A stretch of DNA of 64,000 bases from Leucobacter chromiireducens subsp. solipictus (lineage in GTDB: Bacteria > Actinomycetota > Actinomycetes > Actinomycetales > Microbacteriaceae). The translations under genes were made by a program, and so were the position numbers. This document shows positions 50,535 to 61,153 of the stretch, piece after piece (the stretch's first letter is position 1; every line of letters starts with the position of its first letter). The notes under the pieces were generated by a model that saw only the letters and a list, made by a program, of their open reading frames with translations, was not told where the DNA came from and searched no databases. The DNA is taken from assembly GCF_016758195.1 (NCBI RefSeq), contig NZ_QYAC01000006.1, positions 265,779 through 329,778 of the forward strand. Reading direction: 5' to 3'.

Positions 50535-52058
50535 ATGACCGTCTACGCCGCTCCGGGCCAGCCCGGCTCCCTGGTGAATTTCAAGAGCCGATACGAGCAC
50601 TACATCGGGGGCGAATGGGTGCCCCCGGTCTCCGGCCAGTACTTCGAGAATGTGACGCCGATTACGGGGAAGACGTTTTGCGAGGTGGGCCGCGGCACCG
50701 CAGCCGACATCGATGCGGCACTGGACGCCGCCGAGGCCGCCGCGCCCGCGTGGGGGCGCACCAGCCCCGCGGAGCGCGCCGTGATCCTGAACCGGATCGC
50801 GGATCGCATGGAGCAGAACCTCGAGATGATCGCGGTGGCCGAGAGCTGGGACAACGGCAAAGCGGTGCGGGAAACGCTGAACGCCGACATTCCCCTCGCG
50901 ATCGATCACTTCCGCTATTTCGCCGGCGCGATCCGGGCGCAGGAGGGCGGGCTGTCGCAGATCACCGAGGACATGGTCGCCTATCATTTCCACGAGCCGC
51001 TCGGCGTCGTCGGTCAGATCATCCCCTGGAACTTCCCGATCCTGATGGCCACCTGGAAGCTCGCTCCCGCGCTCGCGGCGGGCAACGCCATCGTGCTGAA
51101 GCCTGCCGAGCAGACGCCCGCTTCGATCCTGTTCCTGTTCGAACTCATTGGCGACCTCCTGCCGCCGGGCGTCGTGAACATCGTCAACGGCTTCGGCGCG
51201 GAGGCCGGCAAACCGCTCGCCACGAGCCCGCGGATTCGCAAGATCGCGTTCACCGGCGAGACCACCACGGGCCGCCTGATCATGCAGTACGCCTCCGAGA
51301 ACATCATCCCCGTGACCCTGGAACTCGGCGGGAAGAGCCCGAACCTGTTCTTCGCAGACGTCATGGCGCAGGACGATGCGTACTTCGACAAGGCGCAGGA
51401 GGGCTTCACCATGTTCGCCCTCAACCAGGGTGAGGTCTGCACCTGCCCGTCGCGCGCGCTCATTCAGGCGTCGATCGCCGATGACTTCCTCGACGCGGTC
51501 GTGGCACGCACCGAACGGATCACGCGCGGCAACCCGCTCGACACGGACACGATGGTGGGCGCGCAGGCCTCGAACGATCAGTTCGAAAAGATCAAGTCGT
51601 ATCTGGAGATCGGTCGCCAAGAGGGTGCCCAGGTGCTCACGGGTGGCGGCGTGGCGGATCTCGGCGGCGAGTTTGCCGACGGCTTCTACATTCAGCCCAC
51701 GATCTTCCGCGGCGACAACTCGATGCGGATCTTCCAGGAGGAGATTTTCGGCCCGGTGGTGTCGGCGACCACGTTCACCGACTTCGACGACGCCGTCCGG
51801 ATCGCGAACGACACCCTGTACGGCCTGGGCGCCGGGGTGTGGAGCCGCAACGGCACCACCGCGTATCGCGCGGGCCGGGCGATCCAGGCGGGCCGCGTCT
51901 GGGTGAACAACTACCACGCCTACCCCGCGCACGCGGCGTTCGGCGGGTACAAGTCGAGCGGCATCGGGCGCGAGAACCACCTGATGATGCTCGATCACTA
52001 CCAGCAGACCAAGAACCTGCTCGTCAGCTACAAGGAGAGCGCGGACGGCTTCTTCTAG
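50535..52058 (+). CDS. NAD-dependent aldehyde dehydrogenase
   Basis: A 507-residue ALDH. It has [34 protein letters not shown], the coenzyme motif [12 protein letters not shown], the general base Glu in [11 protein letters not shown], the catalytic Cys in [26 protein letters not shown] and the late [16 protein letters not shown]. Length and sequence fit the acetaldehyde/exaC-type enzyme. ATG 50535 has AAAGGAG upstream. With the following alcohol dehydrogenase and DUF779 gene it forms a conserved actinobacterial cassette for oxidising ethanol or another short alcohol. Confidence 0.92.
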   Translation: MTVYAAPGQPGSLVNFKSRYEHYIGGEWVPPVSGQYFENVTPITGKTFCEVGRGTAADIDAALDAAEAAAPAWGRTSPAERAVILNRIADRMEQNLEMIAVAESWDNGKAVRETLNADIPLAIDHFRYFAGAIRAQEGGLSQITEDMVAYHFHEPLGVVGQIIPWNFPILMATWKLAPALAAGNAIVLKPAEQTPASILFLFELIGDLLPPGVVNIVNGFGAEAGKPLATSPRIRKIAFTGETTTGRLIMQYASENIIPVTLELGGKSPNLFFADVMAQDDAYFDKAQEGFTMFALNQGEVCTCPSRALIQASIADDFLDAVVARTERITRGNPLDTDTMVGAQASNDQFEKIKSYLEIGRQEGAQVLTGGGVADLGGEFADGFYIQPTIFRGDNSMRIFQEEIFGPVVSATTFTDFDDAVRIANDTLYGLGAGVWSRNGTTAYRAGRAIQAGRVWVNNYHAYPAHAAFGGYKSSGIGRENHLMMLDHYQQTKNLLVSYKESADGFF

Positions 52059-52124
52059 GCCGACGCGTTCGTGCCCCTCCCCACTCACGCAGTACCTCCA
52101 TTCACCGTCGAAAGGAACCCACCC

Positions 52125-53159
52125 ATGACCACTGCAACGATGCGCGCCGCATCCGTACCGAGCTTCGGTGCACGCTTGGACGTCGCCGAGCAGCCCGTTC
52201 CGACCCCGGGCCCCGGCCAGGCGCTCGTCCGCGTCCTCACCACGGGGGTCTGTCACACCGACCTGCACGCCGTCGAGGGGGACTGGCCCGTGAAGCCGAG
52301 CCCCCCGTTCATCCCCGGTCACGAGGGCGTTGGCCTCGTCGAAGCCGTCGGCGAGGGGGTCACGAACGTCGCCGTGGGAGACCTCGTCGGCAATGCGTGG
52401 CTGTGGTCCGCGTGTGGCCACTGCGAGCACTGCCGCACCGGCTGGGAGACCCTGTGCGAACAGCAGCAGAACGGCGGCTACTCGGTCGACGGCTCGTTCG
52501 CGGAGTACATGCTCGTGGACGCCGAGTACGCGGCCGTCGTGCCCGCGGGCTCGGACCCCCTCGAGGTGGCGCCGGTGCTCTGCGCGGGCGTGACGGTGTA
52601 CAAGGGCCTGAAGGTCACGGGCGTGCGCCCCGGCCAGTGGGTGGTGATCTCGGGCATCGGCGGCCTCGGCCACATTGCGGTGCAGTACGCGGTGGCGATG
52701 GGGATGCGCGTCGCGGCGGTGGACATTGCCGACGACAAGCTCGCCCTTGCGAAGAAGCACGGCGCGGAGGTGACCGTCAACGCGCTAAACGAGGATCCGG
52801 TTGAGGCGATCCAGCGCCAGACCGGGGGCAGCCACGGGGTGCTCGTGACGGCGGTGCACCCGTCCGCATTCGGGCAGGCAATCGGCATGACCCGGCGCGG
52901 CGGCACCATCGTCTTCAATGGGCTGCCGCCCGGGGACTTCCCCGCACCCATCTTCGACATTGTCCTCAAGGGCCTGACGATCCGCGGTTCGATCGTGGGG
53001 ACCCGCCAGGACATGATCGAGGCGCTCGATTTTTACGCGCGCGGCCTGATCCACCCCACCGTCGCCGAGCGGCAGCTCGATGACGTGAACGAGGTACTCG
53101 ACGAGATGCGCGCCGGCAAGATCGACGGCCGCATCGTGCTGCGGCTCGCCACGGCGTAG
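52125..53159 (+). CDS. adhP: Zinc-dependent alcohol dehydrogenase
   Basis: A 344-residue medium-chain alcohol dehydrogenase. Catalytic zinc ligands are in TTGVCHTDLHAVEGDW (Cys, His) and FIPGHEGVGLVE (His, Glu); structural zinc Cys are in WSACGHCEHCRTGWETLC; the catalytic Cys appears in VLCAGVTVYKGL; the coenzyme site is ISGIGGLGHIAVQYA. ATG 52125 has AAAGGA upstream. It lies 66 bp after the aldehyde dehydrogenase, so the two act in sequence: alcohol to aldehyde to acid. Confidence 0.93.
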   Translation: MTTATMRAASVPSFGARLDVAEQPVPTPGPGQALVRVLTTGVCHTDLHAVEGDWPVKPSPPFIPGHEGVGLVEAVGEGVTNVAVGDLVGNAWLWSACGHCEHCRTGWETLCEQQQNGGYSVDGSFAEYMLVDAEYAAVVPAGSDPLEVAPVLCAGVTVYKGLKVTGVRPGQWVVISGIGGLGHIAVQYAVAMGMRVAAVDIADDKLALAKKHGAEVTVNALNEDPVEAIQRQTGGSHGVLVTAVHPSAFGQAIGMTRRGGTIVFNGLPPGDFPAPIFDIVLKGLTIRGSIVGTRQDMIEALDFYARGLIHPTVAERQLDDVNEVLDEMRAGKIDGRIVLRLATA

Positions 53160-53233
53160 CCTCTCCGCTGGGGCCGGGCGGGACTCGCACCCGTCCGGCC
53201 GCAGCGCCCCACTCACGAACGGAGCGATGCACC

Positions 53234-53635
53234 ATGACCGAATCACGAGATCTCGCGGCCCGGCCCGAGGTCGCCGGCGAGACGGTGAGCCGGCTCGCGT
53301 TCACCCCCGCGGCGCTGGAGCTGATCGAACGGCTGTGGGCGCTGCACGGCCCGCTCATGTTTCACCAGTCCGGCGGCTGCTGCGACGGCAGCGCCCCGAT
53401 GTGTTATCCGGCGGGGGAGTTCATCACCGGCGGGCAGGACGTGCTGCTCGGCACCCTTGAACTGCCGCCCGTGGCGGGCGGCGCGCGGGAGATCCCATTC
53501 TGGATGTCGCGCGAGCAGTTCGGGGTCTGGGCGCACACCCACCTCACCGTCGATGTCGTGCCGGGACGGGGGAGCGGCTTCTCGCTCGAGGCACCCGAGG
53601 GGCTGCGCTTCCTGATCCGCTCCCGGCTCCTGTGA
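53234..53635 (+). CDS. DUF779 domain protein
   Basis: A 133-residue protein with the DUF779 pattern: [21 protein letters not shown] (three Cys and a His), [36 protein letters not shown] and [15 protein letters not shown]. The family is nearly always next to ALDH genes, as here, and is thought to help the aldehyde dehydrogenase; the Cys cluster suggests metal or redox chemistry. The start is close to ATG 53234. It is the last gene of the cassette. Confidence 0.88.
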   Translation: MTESRDLAARPEVAGETVSRLAFTPAALELIERLWALHGPLMFHQSGGCCDGSAPMCYPAGEFITGGQDVLLGTLELPPVAGGAREIPFWMSREQFGVWAHTHLTVDVVPGRGSGFSLEAPEGLRFLIRSRLL

Positions 53636-53681
53636 TCAGGCACCGCACCGACCATGCAGTTTCACCTGCGAGAATAGTCGG

Positions 53682-54989
53682 GTGGATCCCAACAAGCTCA
53701 ACCATGATCGCGGTGCCGAAGAACCCCGGCTGATCAAGACCCGCCCGAATCGCGGCGGGCTCGCGGCGCGCCCACAGGTGCGCCCGAAGGCCGAGGGCTG
53801 GAAGCAGCTCACCACCCCGGATGGTCGGCCGACGCTGCAGTTCGCCTCGCCGCGTGTGAAGCAGCCGGCGACGCACCTCGCCGACCTCACGCTCGCCGAG
53901 CGCGAGGCCAAGATCGTGGAGCTCGGGCTGCCGAAGTTCCGCGCCAAGCAGATCTCGAAGCAGTACCTCGAGAACTACGTCACGGACGCGGCGGAGATGA
54001 CGGACATCCCGAAGGACCGGCGCGAGGAAATCGCGGAGACCTTTTTCCCGCCGCTGCTGACCGAGGTGAAGCGCCTCGTGACGGACGACGGGGCTACCGT
54101 GAAGTTCCTGTGGCGGCTCTTCGACGGCGCGCTCGTCGAGTCGGTCCTGATGCGGTACCCGGGCCGGATCACGCTGTGCGTGTCGAGCCAGTGCGGCTGC
54201 GGCATGAACTGCCCGTTCTGCGCGACCGGCCAGGCGGGCCTGACCCGCAACATGTCGACGGCCGAGATCCTCGACCAGATCGTCCAGGCAAACCGCGTGA
54301 TCGCCGAGGGCGGCCTGGGTCGCAAGCGTCAGGTCGGCAACGGGGCGGAGCCCGAGCGGGTCAACAACATCGTGTTCATGGGCATGGGCGAGCCGCTCGC
54401 GAACTACAAGCGCGTGATGAACGCGGTGCGCCGCATGGTCGCGCCGTCGCCGGAGGGTCTGGGCATGTCGGCGCGCGGCATCACCGTCTCGACGGTGGGC
54501 CTTGCCCCCGCGATCCGCAAGCTCGCCGACGAGGAGATCCCCGTCACGTTTGCGCTGTCGCTGCACGCCCCGGACGATCAGCTGCGCGACGAGCTGATTC
54601 CGGTCAATAGCCGGTGGAAGGTTGACGAGGTCCTCGACGCCGCCTACAACTACTACGAGAAGACCGGTCGCCGGGTCTCGATCGAGTACGCGCTCATCAA
54701 GGACATGAACGATCACGCCTGGCGGGCGGACCTGCTCGCCGATCGCCTCAACGAACGCGGGCGCGGCTGGGTGCACGTCAACCCGATTCCGCTGAACCCG
54801 ACGCCCGGCTCGATCTGGACCTCGTCGACGAAGGAGGTCACCCGGGAGTTCGTGGATCGCCTGAACGCCGCCGGGATCCCGACCACGCTGCGTGATACCC
54901 GCGGCAAGGAGATCGACGGTGCCTGCGGCCAGCTTGTCGCGACCGAGGAAGACCGCCGCGCGGCCGAGGCGGTCGCCGCGACGGTCTAG
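53682..54989 (+). CDS. rlmN: 23S rRNA (adenine-2503-C2)-methyltransferase, radical SAM
   Basis: A 435-residue RlmN. The radical-SAM Cys cluster is [14 protein letters not shown], followed by [30 protein letters not shown], the second-domain [16 protein letters not shown], and the methyl-carrying Cys in EIDGACGQL. The N-terminal 60 residues are extra and basic. It modifies A2503 of 23S rRNA and A37 of some tRNAs. GTG 53682 starts the frame. Single gene, 46 bp after DUF779. Confidence 0.94.
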   Translation: MDPNKLNHDRGAEEPRLIKTRPNRGGLAARPQVRPKAEGWKQLTTPDGRPTLQFASPRVKQPATHLADLTLAEREAKIVELGLPKFRAKQISKQYLENYVTDAAEMTDIPKDRREEIAETFFPPLLTEVKRLVTDDGATVKFLWRLFDGALVESVLMRYPGRITLCVSSQCGCGMNCPFCATGQAGLTRNMSTAEILDQIVQANRVIAEGGLGRKRQVGNGAEPERVNNIVFMGMGEPLANYKRVMNAVRRMVAPSPEGLGMSARGITVSTVGLAPAIRKLADEEIPVTFALSLHAPDDQLRDELIPVNSRWKVDEVLDAAYNYYEKTGRRVSIEYALIKDMNDHAWRADLLADRLNERGRGWVHVNPIPLNPTPGSIWTSSTKEVTREFVDRLNAAGIPTTLRDTRGKEIDGACGQLVATEEDRRAAEAVAATV

Positions 54990-55004
54990 CCGCGCGCCCG
55001 TGCC

Positions 55005-56087
55005 CTAGCGGCCGAGCGCGGCGGCGAGCTGCGCGACGTCCTCGGCCGTGTTCCAGAGGTGGAACGCGACGCGGGCGTTTCCGGCGCGGCCGGACGCGGT
55101 GATCCCGCTGGCGGTGAGCGCCGCGAGATCCGCACCGTCGGGGTCGGCCCAGGTGACGATCGCCGAGTCGCCCGCGGGCAGCCCCAGCACCGCGCGTGCG
55201 GCGTGTGCGAGGCCGAGCGCGTGGCGGTGCACGGCCGCCGGATCGCGCTCCGCGCACTCGCGCAGCGCGGCGAGCGTGCCGCCGACGGCGGGCCACACGG
55301 GGGAGAGGTCGAAGCGCCCGGCACCTGCGGCCAGCGGGGTGTGGCCCGCGTAGCAGGAGGACCACACGTCGTCGGCTGAGCACCAGCCCGCGGCGAGCGG
55401 GCGCAGCGTGTCCTCGAGGCCGGACCGCACCGTCAGAAACGCGGTGCCGCGCGGGGCGCAGAGCCACTTGTAGGCGTGGCACACGGTGTAGTCGAAGTGC
55501 TCAGCCCCGACGGGTAGCCAGCCGAGCGACTGCGTCAGGTCCGCGAAGGTGCGGGCCCCCGCACGCGCGGCGGCCTGGGTGATCGCGACGTGGTCGGCGA
55601 CGGTGCCGCATGCGGACTGCACGAGCGAGAACGCCACGAGCGCCGTGTCGGGCGTGATCGCCGCGGCGAGCTCGGCCACCGGGGCGTAGCGCACGCGCAC
55701 CCCGCGGTGCGCGAGTTGCTCGAACGGGTGCGTGAGCGAGGCAAAGTCGCCGACCGCGCAGAGCACTTCTGCGCCGTCCGGCACGCCGCTCGCAACGATC
55801 GAGGCGAGCTGTGACACCTGGGAGCCGATGGCGACCTCGTCCGGGCTCACGCCGGCGATCTGCGCGAACAGCGCGCGGCACTCGGCGAGCTCGGCCCCGA
55901 TCGCCCCGGCGTTCAGGCCGCCGCCGGCCCAGCGGGCGACGAAGGCCTGCATCGCGTCGACCGTGGCGTCGCTCGGGAGCCCCGCCGTACACGCCGCGAG
56001 GTAGCCGGGCCCGGCCGCGAAGTTCGCGGCCCAGCCTGCCGCGTCGGCCACGGCGGAAGCGGGGAGGTGGCTGCCTGAGGTCTGCAT
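55005..56087 (-). CDS. Kynureninase-like PLP-dependent aminotransferase class V enzyme
   Basis: A 360-residue fold-type I PLP enzyme. The PLP Lys is in CHAYKWLCAPRGTAFL; preceding parts are AFSLVQSACGTVADH and FADLTQSLGWLP, and the early IGSQVSQLASIVASGVPDGAE binds the phosphate. The family includes kynureninases and cysteine desulfurase-like lyases; the short length and HAYKW motif suit the kynureninase-like group without proving that substrate. It diverges from a LysR regulator followed by an MFS gene, so regulator, enzyme and transporter probably belong together. Confidence 0.78.
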   Translation of the reverse strand: MQTSGSHLPASAVADAAGWAANFAAGPGYLAACTAGLPSDATVDAMQAFVARWAGGGLNAGAIGAELAECRALFAQIAGVSPDEVAIGSQVSQLASIVASGVPDGAEVLCAVGDFASLTHPFEQLAHRGVRVRYAPVAELAAAITPDTALVAFSLVQSACGTVADHVAITQAAARAGARTFADLTQSLGWLPVGAEHFDYTVCHAYKWLCAPRGTAFLTVRSGLEDTLRPLAAGWCSADDVWSSCYAGHTPLAAGAGRFDLSPVWPAVGGTLAALRECAERDPAAVHRHALGLAHAARAVLGLPAGDSAIVTWADPDGADLAALTASGITASGRAGNARVAFHLWNTAEDVAQLAAALGR

Positions 56088-56123
56088 GGCCTCAGGCTAG
56101 GGGAGGCCCACACATAATCATAG

Positions 56124-56134
56124 AGAATCATTCT
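56124..56134 (+). promoter_or_regulatory. LysR-type operator candidate in the divergent promoter
   Basis: The palindrome AGAAT-C-ATTCT, flanked by AT-rich ATAATCATAG and TATGG, stands out in otherwise GC-rich DNA, 37 bases from the PLP gene start and 45 from the LysR ATG. It fits the T-N11-A shape that LysR proteins recognise. Confidence 0.5.
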
Positions 56135-56178
56135 TATGGTTTGCTTCACTTCCTCTTATGTGCGGCTACACTAGTGGC

Positions 56179-57138
56179 ATGTCGAACGCCACCACTCGCA
56201 CCCCGGACCCGCTCGGGTCCATCGACTCCACGGAGCTCCGGATCCTGCACGCGCTCGCGACCACCGGGTCCCTGACCGCGGCCGCAGCCAGCCTGGGCTT
56301 GAGCCAGCCCGCCGTGAGCCAGCGGATCAAGCGGGTCGAGACCCGCCTCGCGGTGCCGCTGATCGAGCGCAGCGGGCGCGGGATCCGGCTGACTCCCGCG
56401 GGCCGGATCCTCGCGGATCACGGCCGGACCGTGGTCGCCGAGATCGACGCGGCCCTGAGCGCGATCGACGATCTGCGTGGTGAGCGCGCCGGGACCCTGC
56501 GCCTGGTCGGCTTCCCCTCCGCCTCGGCGACCGTCGTGCCCGCGCTGATGCGGGCGCTGGCCACGGAGGCCCCCGATGTGGCGCTGCAGTACCGTGAGGC
56601 CGAGCCGCCGGCCGCCACCGAGATGCTTCGCGACGGCGAGGTCGACTGCGCCCTGATCTTTGACTATGAAGGTGCCGCCGAGCTCCCCGCGGGCAGCGCA
56701 TTCCTCCCGCTCTGGCGCGAGGAGGTGCGACTCGTGCTCTCGGACGATCGGGTGATCGGGGAGAGCGCCCGGCTCGAAGACTTCTCCGAGGAGCACTGGA
56801 TCGCGGGCTGCGAGAAGTGCCGCGGGCACCTGCTCTCCGCGGCGAGCGACGCCGGCTTCGAACCCGACATCATCCAGGAAACCGATAACGTCCCCGCGAT
56901 GCTCGCGATGGCCGCCGCGGGCGGCGCGGTGGCGCTCGTTCCGGGCCTCGCCCTCGCCGCGGCACGCACCCTCCCCGATGACGCGCGGGCGCTCCCCGTC
57001 GACCCGCCGCGGCACCGCGTGATCGGCCTCGTCTCGATGGCGACCGCGAACGAGAGCCCGCAGGTTCGGCTCGCCAAACGTCTGCTCGCGACCGTCGACG
57101 GCGGCTGCTGGGGCCTCGAGCCGGTGGTGCAGGCATGA
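56179..57138 (+). CDS. LysR-family transcriptional regulator
   Basis: A 319-residue regulator: winged helix (TELRILHALATTGSLTAAAA, LGLSQPAVSQRIKRVETRL, LIERSGRGIRLTPAG) and a periplasmic-binding-protein-like effector domain (GTLRLVGFPSASATVVPALM, LRDGEVDCALIFDY, AMLAMAAAGGAVALVPGLAL). ATG 56179 gives the best N-terminus; an ATG seven codons earlier is possible. It is coupled by ATGA to the MFS gene and diverges from the kynureninase-like gene, whose expression it probably controls. Confidence 0.86.
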   Translation: MSNATTRTPDPLGSIDSTELRILHALATTGSLTAAAASLGLSQPAVSQRIKRVETRLAVPLIERSGRGIRLTPAGRILADHGRTVVAEIDAALSAIDDLRGERAGTLRLVGFPSASATVVPALMRALATEAPDVALQYREAEPPAATEMLRDGEVDCALIFDYEGAAELPAGSAFLPLWREEVRLVLSDDRVIGESARLEDFSEEHWIAGCEKCRGHLLSAASDAGFEPDIIQETDNVPAMLAMAAAGGAVALVPGLALAAARTLPDDARALPVDPPRHRVIGLVSMATANESPQVRLAKRLLATVDGGCWGLEPVVQA

Positions 57139-58511
57139 GCGCCCACACCGGTTCCGTTCGCCTCGCCGCGCCCGCGGGTACGCAGCGCAGGATCGTTATC
57201 GTCCTCGCGCTCGCGACGATCCTCGGCGGGCTCGGCGTGGGGGCCTCCCTTTCGGCCGGCGCGCTCCTGATCGCCGACATCGCGGGCAACCCCGCGCTGT
57301 CGGGCTTCGGCTCCACGATGAACGCGGTTGGCGCGGCCGTCGCGGGCATGCCGCTCGCCCGGCTCGCCGCGCGCCGCGGCCGGCGGATCGCGCTCGCAAC
57401 CGGCAACATGATCGCGGTCGTCGGCGCTGTGCTCGTGGTCCTCGCGGCCGCGCAGCGCTGGTCCATTCTGCTGTTTGTCGGGCTGGCGGTGCTGGGCATC
57501 GCGGTCGCGGTGCAGCTGCAGTCCCGCTTCGCCGCGGCCGACCTCGCGCTGCCCGAGCGCCGCGCGCGGGATCTCTCCCTCGTCGTGTGGTCGATCACGA
57601 TCGGCGCCGTCACCGGCCCGAACCTCATCGGCCCGGGCGAGCGGTTGGGGGAGGCGCTGGGCCTGCCCGGGCTCGCCGGGATCTTCTTCTTCACCATCGC
57701 GGCGCAGCTCGCCGCCGGCCTCGTCGTCTGGATCGGGCTGCGCCCGGACCCGCTGCTCGAGGCGCGCCGCCTGGAACTGGCCGCGCAGGCCGCGACCGCA
57801 CCGGAGCGCGCTGACGCCACGGGCCGGGAACTGGCGTTCGCGGATCCGGCGCCGACTGCCGATCCGGCGCCGACTGCCGATCCGGCACCGACTGCCGATC
57901 CCGCACCGACTGCCGATCCGGCACCGGCCGCGGCGAGCCGCGCCGCCGCACGCCGCGCGGCACGCCCGCAGTACCTCGCGATCCTGCTCATCGCGCTGGC
58001 CCACGCCGTCATGGTCGGGCTGATGGCCATGACCCCGCTCCACCTCACGGACCACGGCGGGAGCGTCACGCTCGTCGGCTTCACGATCAGCATCCACATC
58101 GCGGGAATGTACGCACTGTCGCCCGTGTTCGGCATGCTGACGAGCCGGGTCGGGGCGATCCCGGTCATCCTGGGGGGATTCCTGGTGCTCGGCATCGCCG
58201 CGCTCGGCACGGGCCTCGGCGGGGAATCCGTCGGGATCATCCAGACCGCGCTCGTACTGCTCGGCCTGGGCTGGGGCATGGTGACGGTCGCGGGCGCGGC
58301 GCTCGTCACGGAACTCACCCCCAGCGCGGACCGTCCGGCGCGCCAGGGCCAGTCCGACACGTCGATGAACGCGGCGGGCGCACTCTTCGGTGCGGCATCG
58401 GGAGCGCTCTTTGCGGCGGGCGGCTTCCCGCTGGTCTCGGTGGTTGCCGGCGCACTGATCGCGCTGGGCATCGTCGTGGCCATTCGCCTGTCCACCACTC
58501 GGCGTGGGTAA
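57135..58511 (+). CDS. MFS transporter
   Basis: A 458-residue 12-helix major facilitator. The first half has [26 protein letters not shown] (motif A between helices 2 and 3) and the second half [26 protein letters not shown] followed by TSRVG. The central loop contains a hydrophilic repeat DPAPTA five times, encoded by an 18-bp minisatellite. It is co-translated with the LysR regulator. Substrate unknown; amino-acid-derived or antibiotic-like compounds are possible given the PLP enzyme nearby. Confidence 0.84.
   Translation: MSAHTGSVRLAAPAGTQRRIVIVLALATILGGLGVGASLSAGALLIADIAGNPALSGFGSTMNAVGAAVAGMPLARLAARRGRRIALATGNMIAVVGAVLVVLAAAQRWSILLFVGLAVLGIAVAVQLQSRFAAADLALPERRARDLSLVVWSITIGAVTGPNLIGPGERLGEALGLPGLAGIFFFTIAAQLAAGLVVWIGLRPDPLLEARRLELAAQAATAPERADATGRELAFADPAPTADPAPTADPAPTADPAPTADPAPAAASRAAARRAARPQYLAILLIALAHAVMVGLMAMTPLHLTDHGGSVTLVGFTISIHIAGMYALSPVFGMLTSRVGAIPVILGGFLVLGIAALGTGLGGESVGIIQTALVLLGLGWGMVTVAGAALVTELTPSADRPARQGQSDTSMNAAGALFGAASGALFAAGGFPLVSVVAGALIALGIVVAIRLSTTRRG
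57843..57932 (+). repeat. 18-bp minisatellite inside the MFS gene, five copies
   Basis: Five 18-bp units (GATCCGGCGCCGACTGCC and variants) encode repeated Asp-Pro-Ala-Pro-Thr-Ala in the cytoplasmic loop between the two halves of the transporter. Copy number can change without frameshift. Confidence 0.85.
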
Positions 58512-58521
58512 GATGGCATCG

Positions 58522-60057
58522 ATGTCACACACCGAGACCCCCCAGTTTTCCACCGCGACCGGCTCCGACGTTCGCGTTCGTTTCTGCCCCTCGCCGACGG
58601 GAACCCCCCACGTCGGCATGGTGCGCACCGCCCTGTTCAACTGGGCCTACGCGCGCCACACCGGCGGCACCTTCGTGTTCCGGATCGAGGACACCGACGC
58701 GGCACGCGATAGCGAGGAGAGCTACGCGCAGATCCTCGATTCGCTGCGGTGGCTCGGCCTCGACTGGGACGAGGGCATCGACGCCGGCGGCGAGCACGGA
58801 CCCTACCGCCAGTCGCAGCGCGGGGAGATCTATCAGGGCATCATCGCCCGGCTGACCGAGGCGGGGCATCTCTACGAGAGCTATTCCACCGCCGAGGAGA
58901 TCGACGCGCGCAATGAGGCGGCCGGCCGGCCGAAGCAGCTGGGCTACGACAACTTCGACCGCAACCTGACGGATGAGCAGCGGGCCGCGTTCCGCGCGGA
59001 AGGGCGCGAGCCGGCGCTTCGTTTCCGGGTGCCGGACATCGATCTCTCCTTCACGGACCTCGTCCGCGGGGACATCACCTTCCCGGCCGGATCCACGATC
59101 GACTTCGTCGTGGTGCGCCCGAACGGTGCCCCGCTGTACACGCTCGTGAACCCCGTGGACGACGCCCTGATGGGAATCACGCACGTGCTCCGCGGTGAGG
59201 ATCTGCTCTCCTCGACGCCACGTCAGATCGCGCTGCACAGCGCGCTCGTCGAGCTCGGTATCGAGCCCGCGATCCCGCAGTTCGGTCACCTGCCGTACGT
59301 ACTCGGGGAGGGCAACAAGAAGCTCTCGAAGCGCGATCCCGAATCGAACCTGCTCCACCACCGTGAGCGCGGCTTCATTCCCGAGGGCCTGCTGAACTAC
59401 CTCTCGCTGCTGGGCTGGTCGCTGTCCGCGGATCGGGACGTGTTCACGAGCGACGAGATGATCGCGGCGTTCGACGTGCGGGACGTGAACCCGAACCCGG
59501 CACGCTTCGACCAGAAGAAGGCCGACTCGATCAACGCGGACCACATTCGGTTGCTCTCCGAAGCCGACTTTGGCGCACGGATCCTGCCGTACCTGATCGG
59601 CGGGGGTGCCCTGCCCATCGAGCCGAGCGAGGCGCAGCGCGAGACCGTCCGGAAGGCCGTCCCGCTGGTGCAGAGCCGGGTCACCGTGCTGAGCGAGGTC
59701 GTGCCGATGCTCGGCTTCCTCTTCACGACGGCGGCCGCGCTGAACTACGAGGACGACGCGCTGAAGTCGCTGAAGGCCGACGCCCCGCAGGTACTGCAGG
59801 CGGGCACGGCCGCGCTGACCCCGCTCTCCGAGGCTGACTGGACCACGGAGCGGATTCAGGAGGCGCTGCAGTCCGCGCTGATCGAGGGACTCGGCCTGAA
59901 GCCCCGCGTGGCGTTCGGCGCGCTCCGGGTCGCCGCGTCCGGCCGCCGGATCTCGCCGCCCCTGTTCGAATCCTTCGAGCTGCTCGGCCGCGACGAGACG
60001 CTGGCCCGCCTGGCCAAGCTTGAGGCGCACCTGGCCGCGCAGCCCGCCGCAGAGTAG
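58522..60057 (+). CDS. gltX: Glutamyl-tRNA synthetase
   Basis: A 511-residue class I synthetase. The HIGH-type motif is [20 protein letters not shown]; next are [38 protein letters not shown], and the KMSKS-type motif [10 protein letters not shown]. The C-terminal anticodon-binding domain covers about residues 330-500. The ATG at 58522 directly precedes the conserved region; starts 9 or 18 bases upstream are possible, overlapping the MFS stop. In organisms without glutaminyl-tRNA synthetase it also charges tRNA-Gln. Confidence 0.95.
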   Translation: MSHTETPQFSTATGSDVRVRFCPSPTGTPHVGMVRTALFNWAYARHTGGTFVFRIEDTDAARDSEESYAQILDSLRWLGLDWDEGIDAGGEHGPYRQSQRGEIYQGIIARLTEAGHLYESYSTAEEIDARNEAAGRPKQLGYDNFDRNLTDEQRAAFRAEGREPALRFRVPDIDLSFTDLVRGDITFPAGSTIDFVVVRPNGAPLYTLVNPVDDALMGITHVLRGEDLLSSTPRQIALHSALVELGIEPAIPQFGHLPYVLGEGNKKLSKRDPESNLLHHRERGFIPEGLLNYLSLLGWSLSADRDVFTSDEMIAAFDVRDVNPNPARFDQKKADSINADHIRLLSEADFGARILPYLIGGGALPIEPSEAQRETVRKAVPLVQSRVTVLSEVVPMLGFLFTTAAALNYEDDALKSLKADAPQVLQAGTAALTPLSEADWTTERIQEALQSALIEGLGLKPRVAFGALRVAASGRRISPPLFESFELLGRDETLARLAKLEAHLAAQPAAE

Positions 60058-60106
60058 ACCAGCCCGAAGCCGCGCGCTTCACCCCACCGAGTGAGAGGAC
60101 CGGTTC

Positions 60107-61153
60107 GTGTCTGAGTTGTCGCAGGCATCGCCTTCGGAGCCGTCGCAGGATCCCGCATCCCCGGGTGAGTCCAGCGAGGACGCGCCGATCGGCGTCGCGA
60201 TCATCGGGGGAGGCCCGGCGGGCCTGTCCGCCGGGCTGCAACTGGTGCGCGCGAACCGGCGCATCGCGATCCTCGACAGCAATCGACCCCGGCACTCGGC
60301 CACGCTGCGGTCGCACGGGTTCCTGACCCGAGACGGCGCATCCCCGCTGGAGCTGCGCCGGCTCGGTCGGGAAGAGTTCGAGGCGTATCCGACGGCGCAG
60401 TTCGCACAGGCGATGACCCGGGAGGTCACACCGCTGAGCCACGAGGCGGCGGTCGCGGCGGGCTTCCCCGATGGGATTGGCTTCCGCGTCCGCGGTTCGG
60501 GGATCCGCGGGGCTGCCGACGTCGAGTTTGTTGCGCGCCGGGTGCTGATCGCGGCCGGCCTCACCGAGGAACTCCCGGCCCTGCCCATGATCCGTGCCTA
60601 CTACGGCACCGCACTGCACAGCTGCGTCGAGTGCGACGGCTTCGAGAAAACGTCCAAGCCGCTCGCGCTGATCGGCGAGACGTCGGACCTGTTCGCGCGT
60701 GCGCTGCTGATCAGCCGGTTCAGCTCCGACCTCATCGTGTTTACGAACGGCGCGGAGACCATTCGGCCCGAGCAGGAGGCGCAGCTGGCGGCGATCGGCA
60801 TTCGCGTGGAGCGGCGGCCGATCGACGACATCGTGGGCGAGAAGGCCGAGATGCTCGGCGTCCGGCTCGCGGACGGCGAGGTGATCCCGCGCGTCGGGGG
60901 ATTTGTACGCCCGCGCTGGCACGCGCCCGTCGAGTTCATGGGGGAGCTTCCCCTCGAACGCGATGACTGGGGTCTTGTCGTGACCGATGATCGGGGTGAG
61001 ACGACGGTGCGCGGCGTCTACGCCGTCGGCGACATTGTTCCCCCGGGACCGCAGCAGCTCATCATCGCCGCGGGGAACGGGGCGCGGGTCGCCGCGAAGC
61101 TCAACATGGACATGATCCGCGGCGCGCTCGGCGTCGGCCTCGTCGATGAGTAA
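60107..61153 (+). CDS. FAD/NAD(P)-dependent oxidoreductase (thioredoxin reductase-like)
   Basis: A 348-residue flavoprotein. An acidic 25-residue N-terminus precedes the FAD motif VAIIGGGPAGLSAGLQLVRA; the middle has RRVLIAAGLTEELP and SCVECDGFEK, where a CxxC is at the position of the thioredoxin-reductase redox pair; the FAD end motif is GVYAVGDIVPPGPQQLIIAAGNGARVA. The NADPH domain lacks a clear GxGxxA, reading LIGETSDLFARALL. It may therefore be a ferredoxin- or thiol-linked reductase. GTG 60107 starts it; it overlaps the next gene by eight bases. Confidence 0.83.
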   Translation: MSELSQASPSEPSQDPASPGESSEDAPIGVAIIGGGPAGLSAGLQLVRANRRIAILDSNRPRHSATLRSHGFLTRDGASPLELRRLGREEFEAYPTAQFAQAMTREVTPLSHEAAVAAGFPDGIGFRVRGSGIRGAADVEFVARRVLIAAGLTEELPALPMIRAYYGTALHSCVECDGFEKTSKPLALIGETSDLFARALLISRFSSDLIVFTNGAETIRPEQEAQLAAIGIRVERRPIDDIVGEKAEMLGVRLADGEVIPRVGGFVRPRWHAPVEFMGELPLERDDWGLVVTDDRGETTVRGVYAVGDIVPPGPQQLIIAAGNGARVAAKLNMDMIRGALGVGLVDE

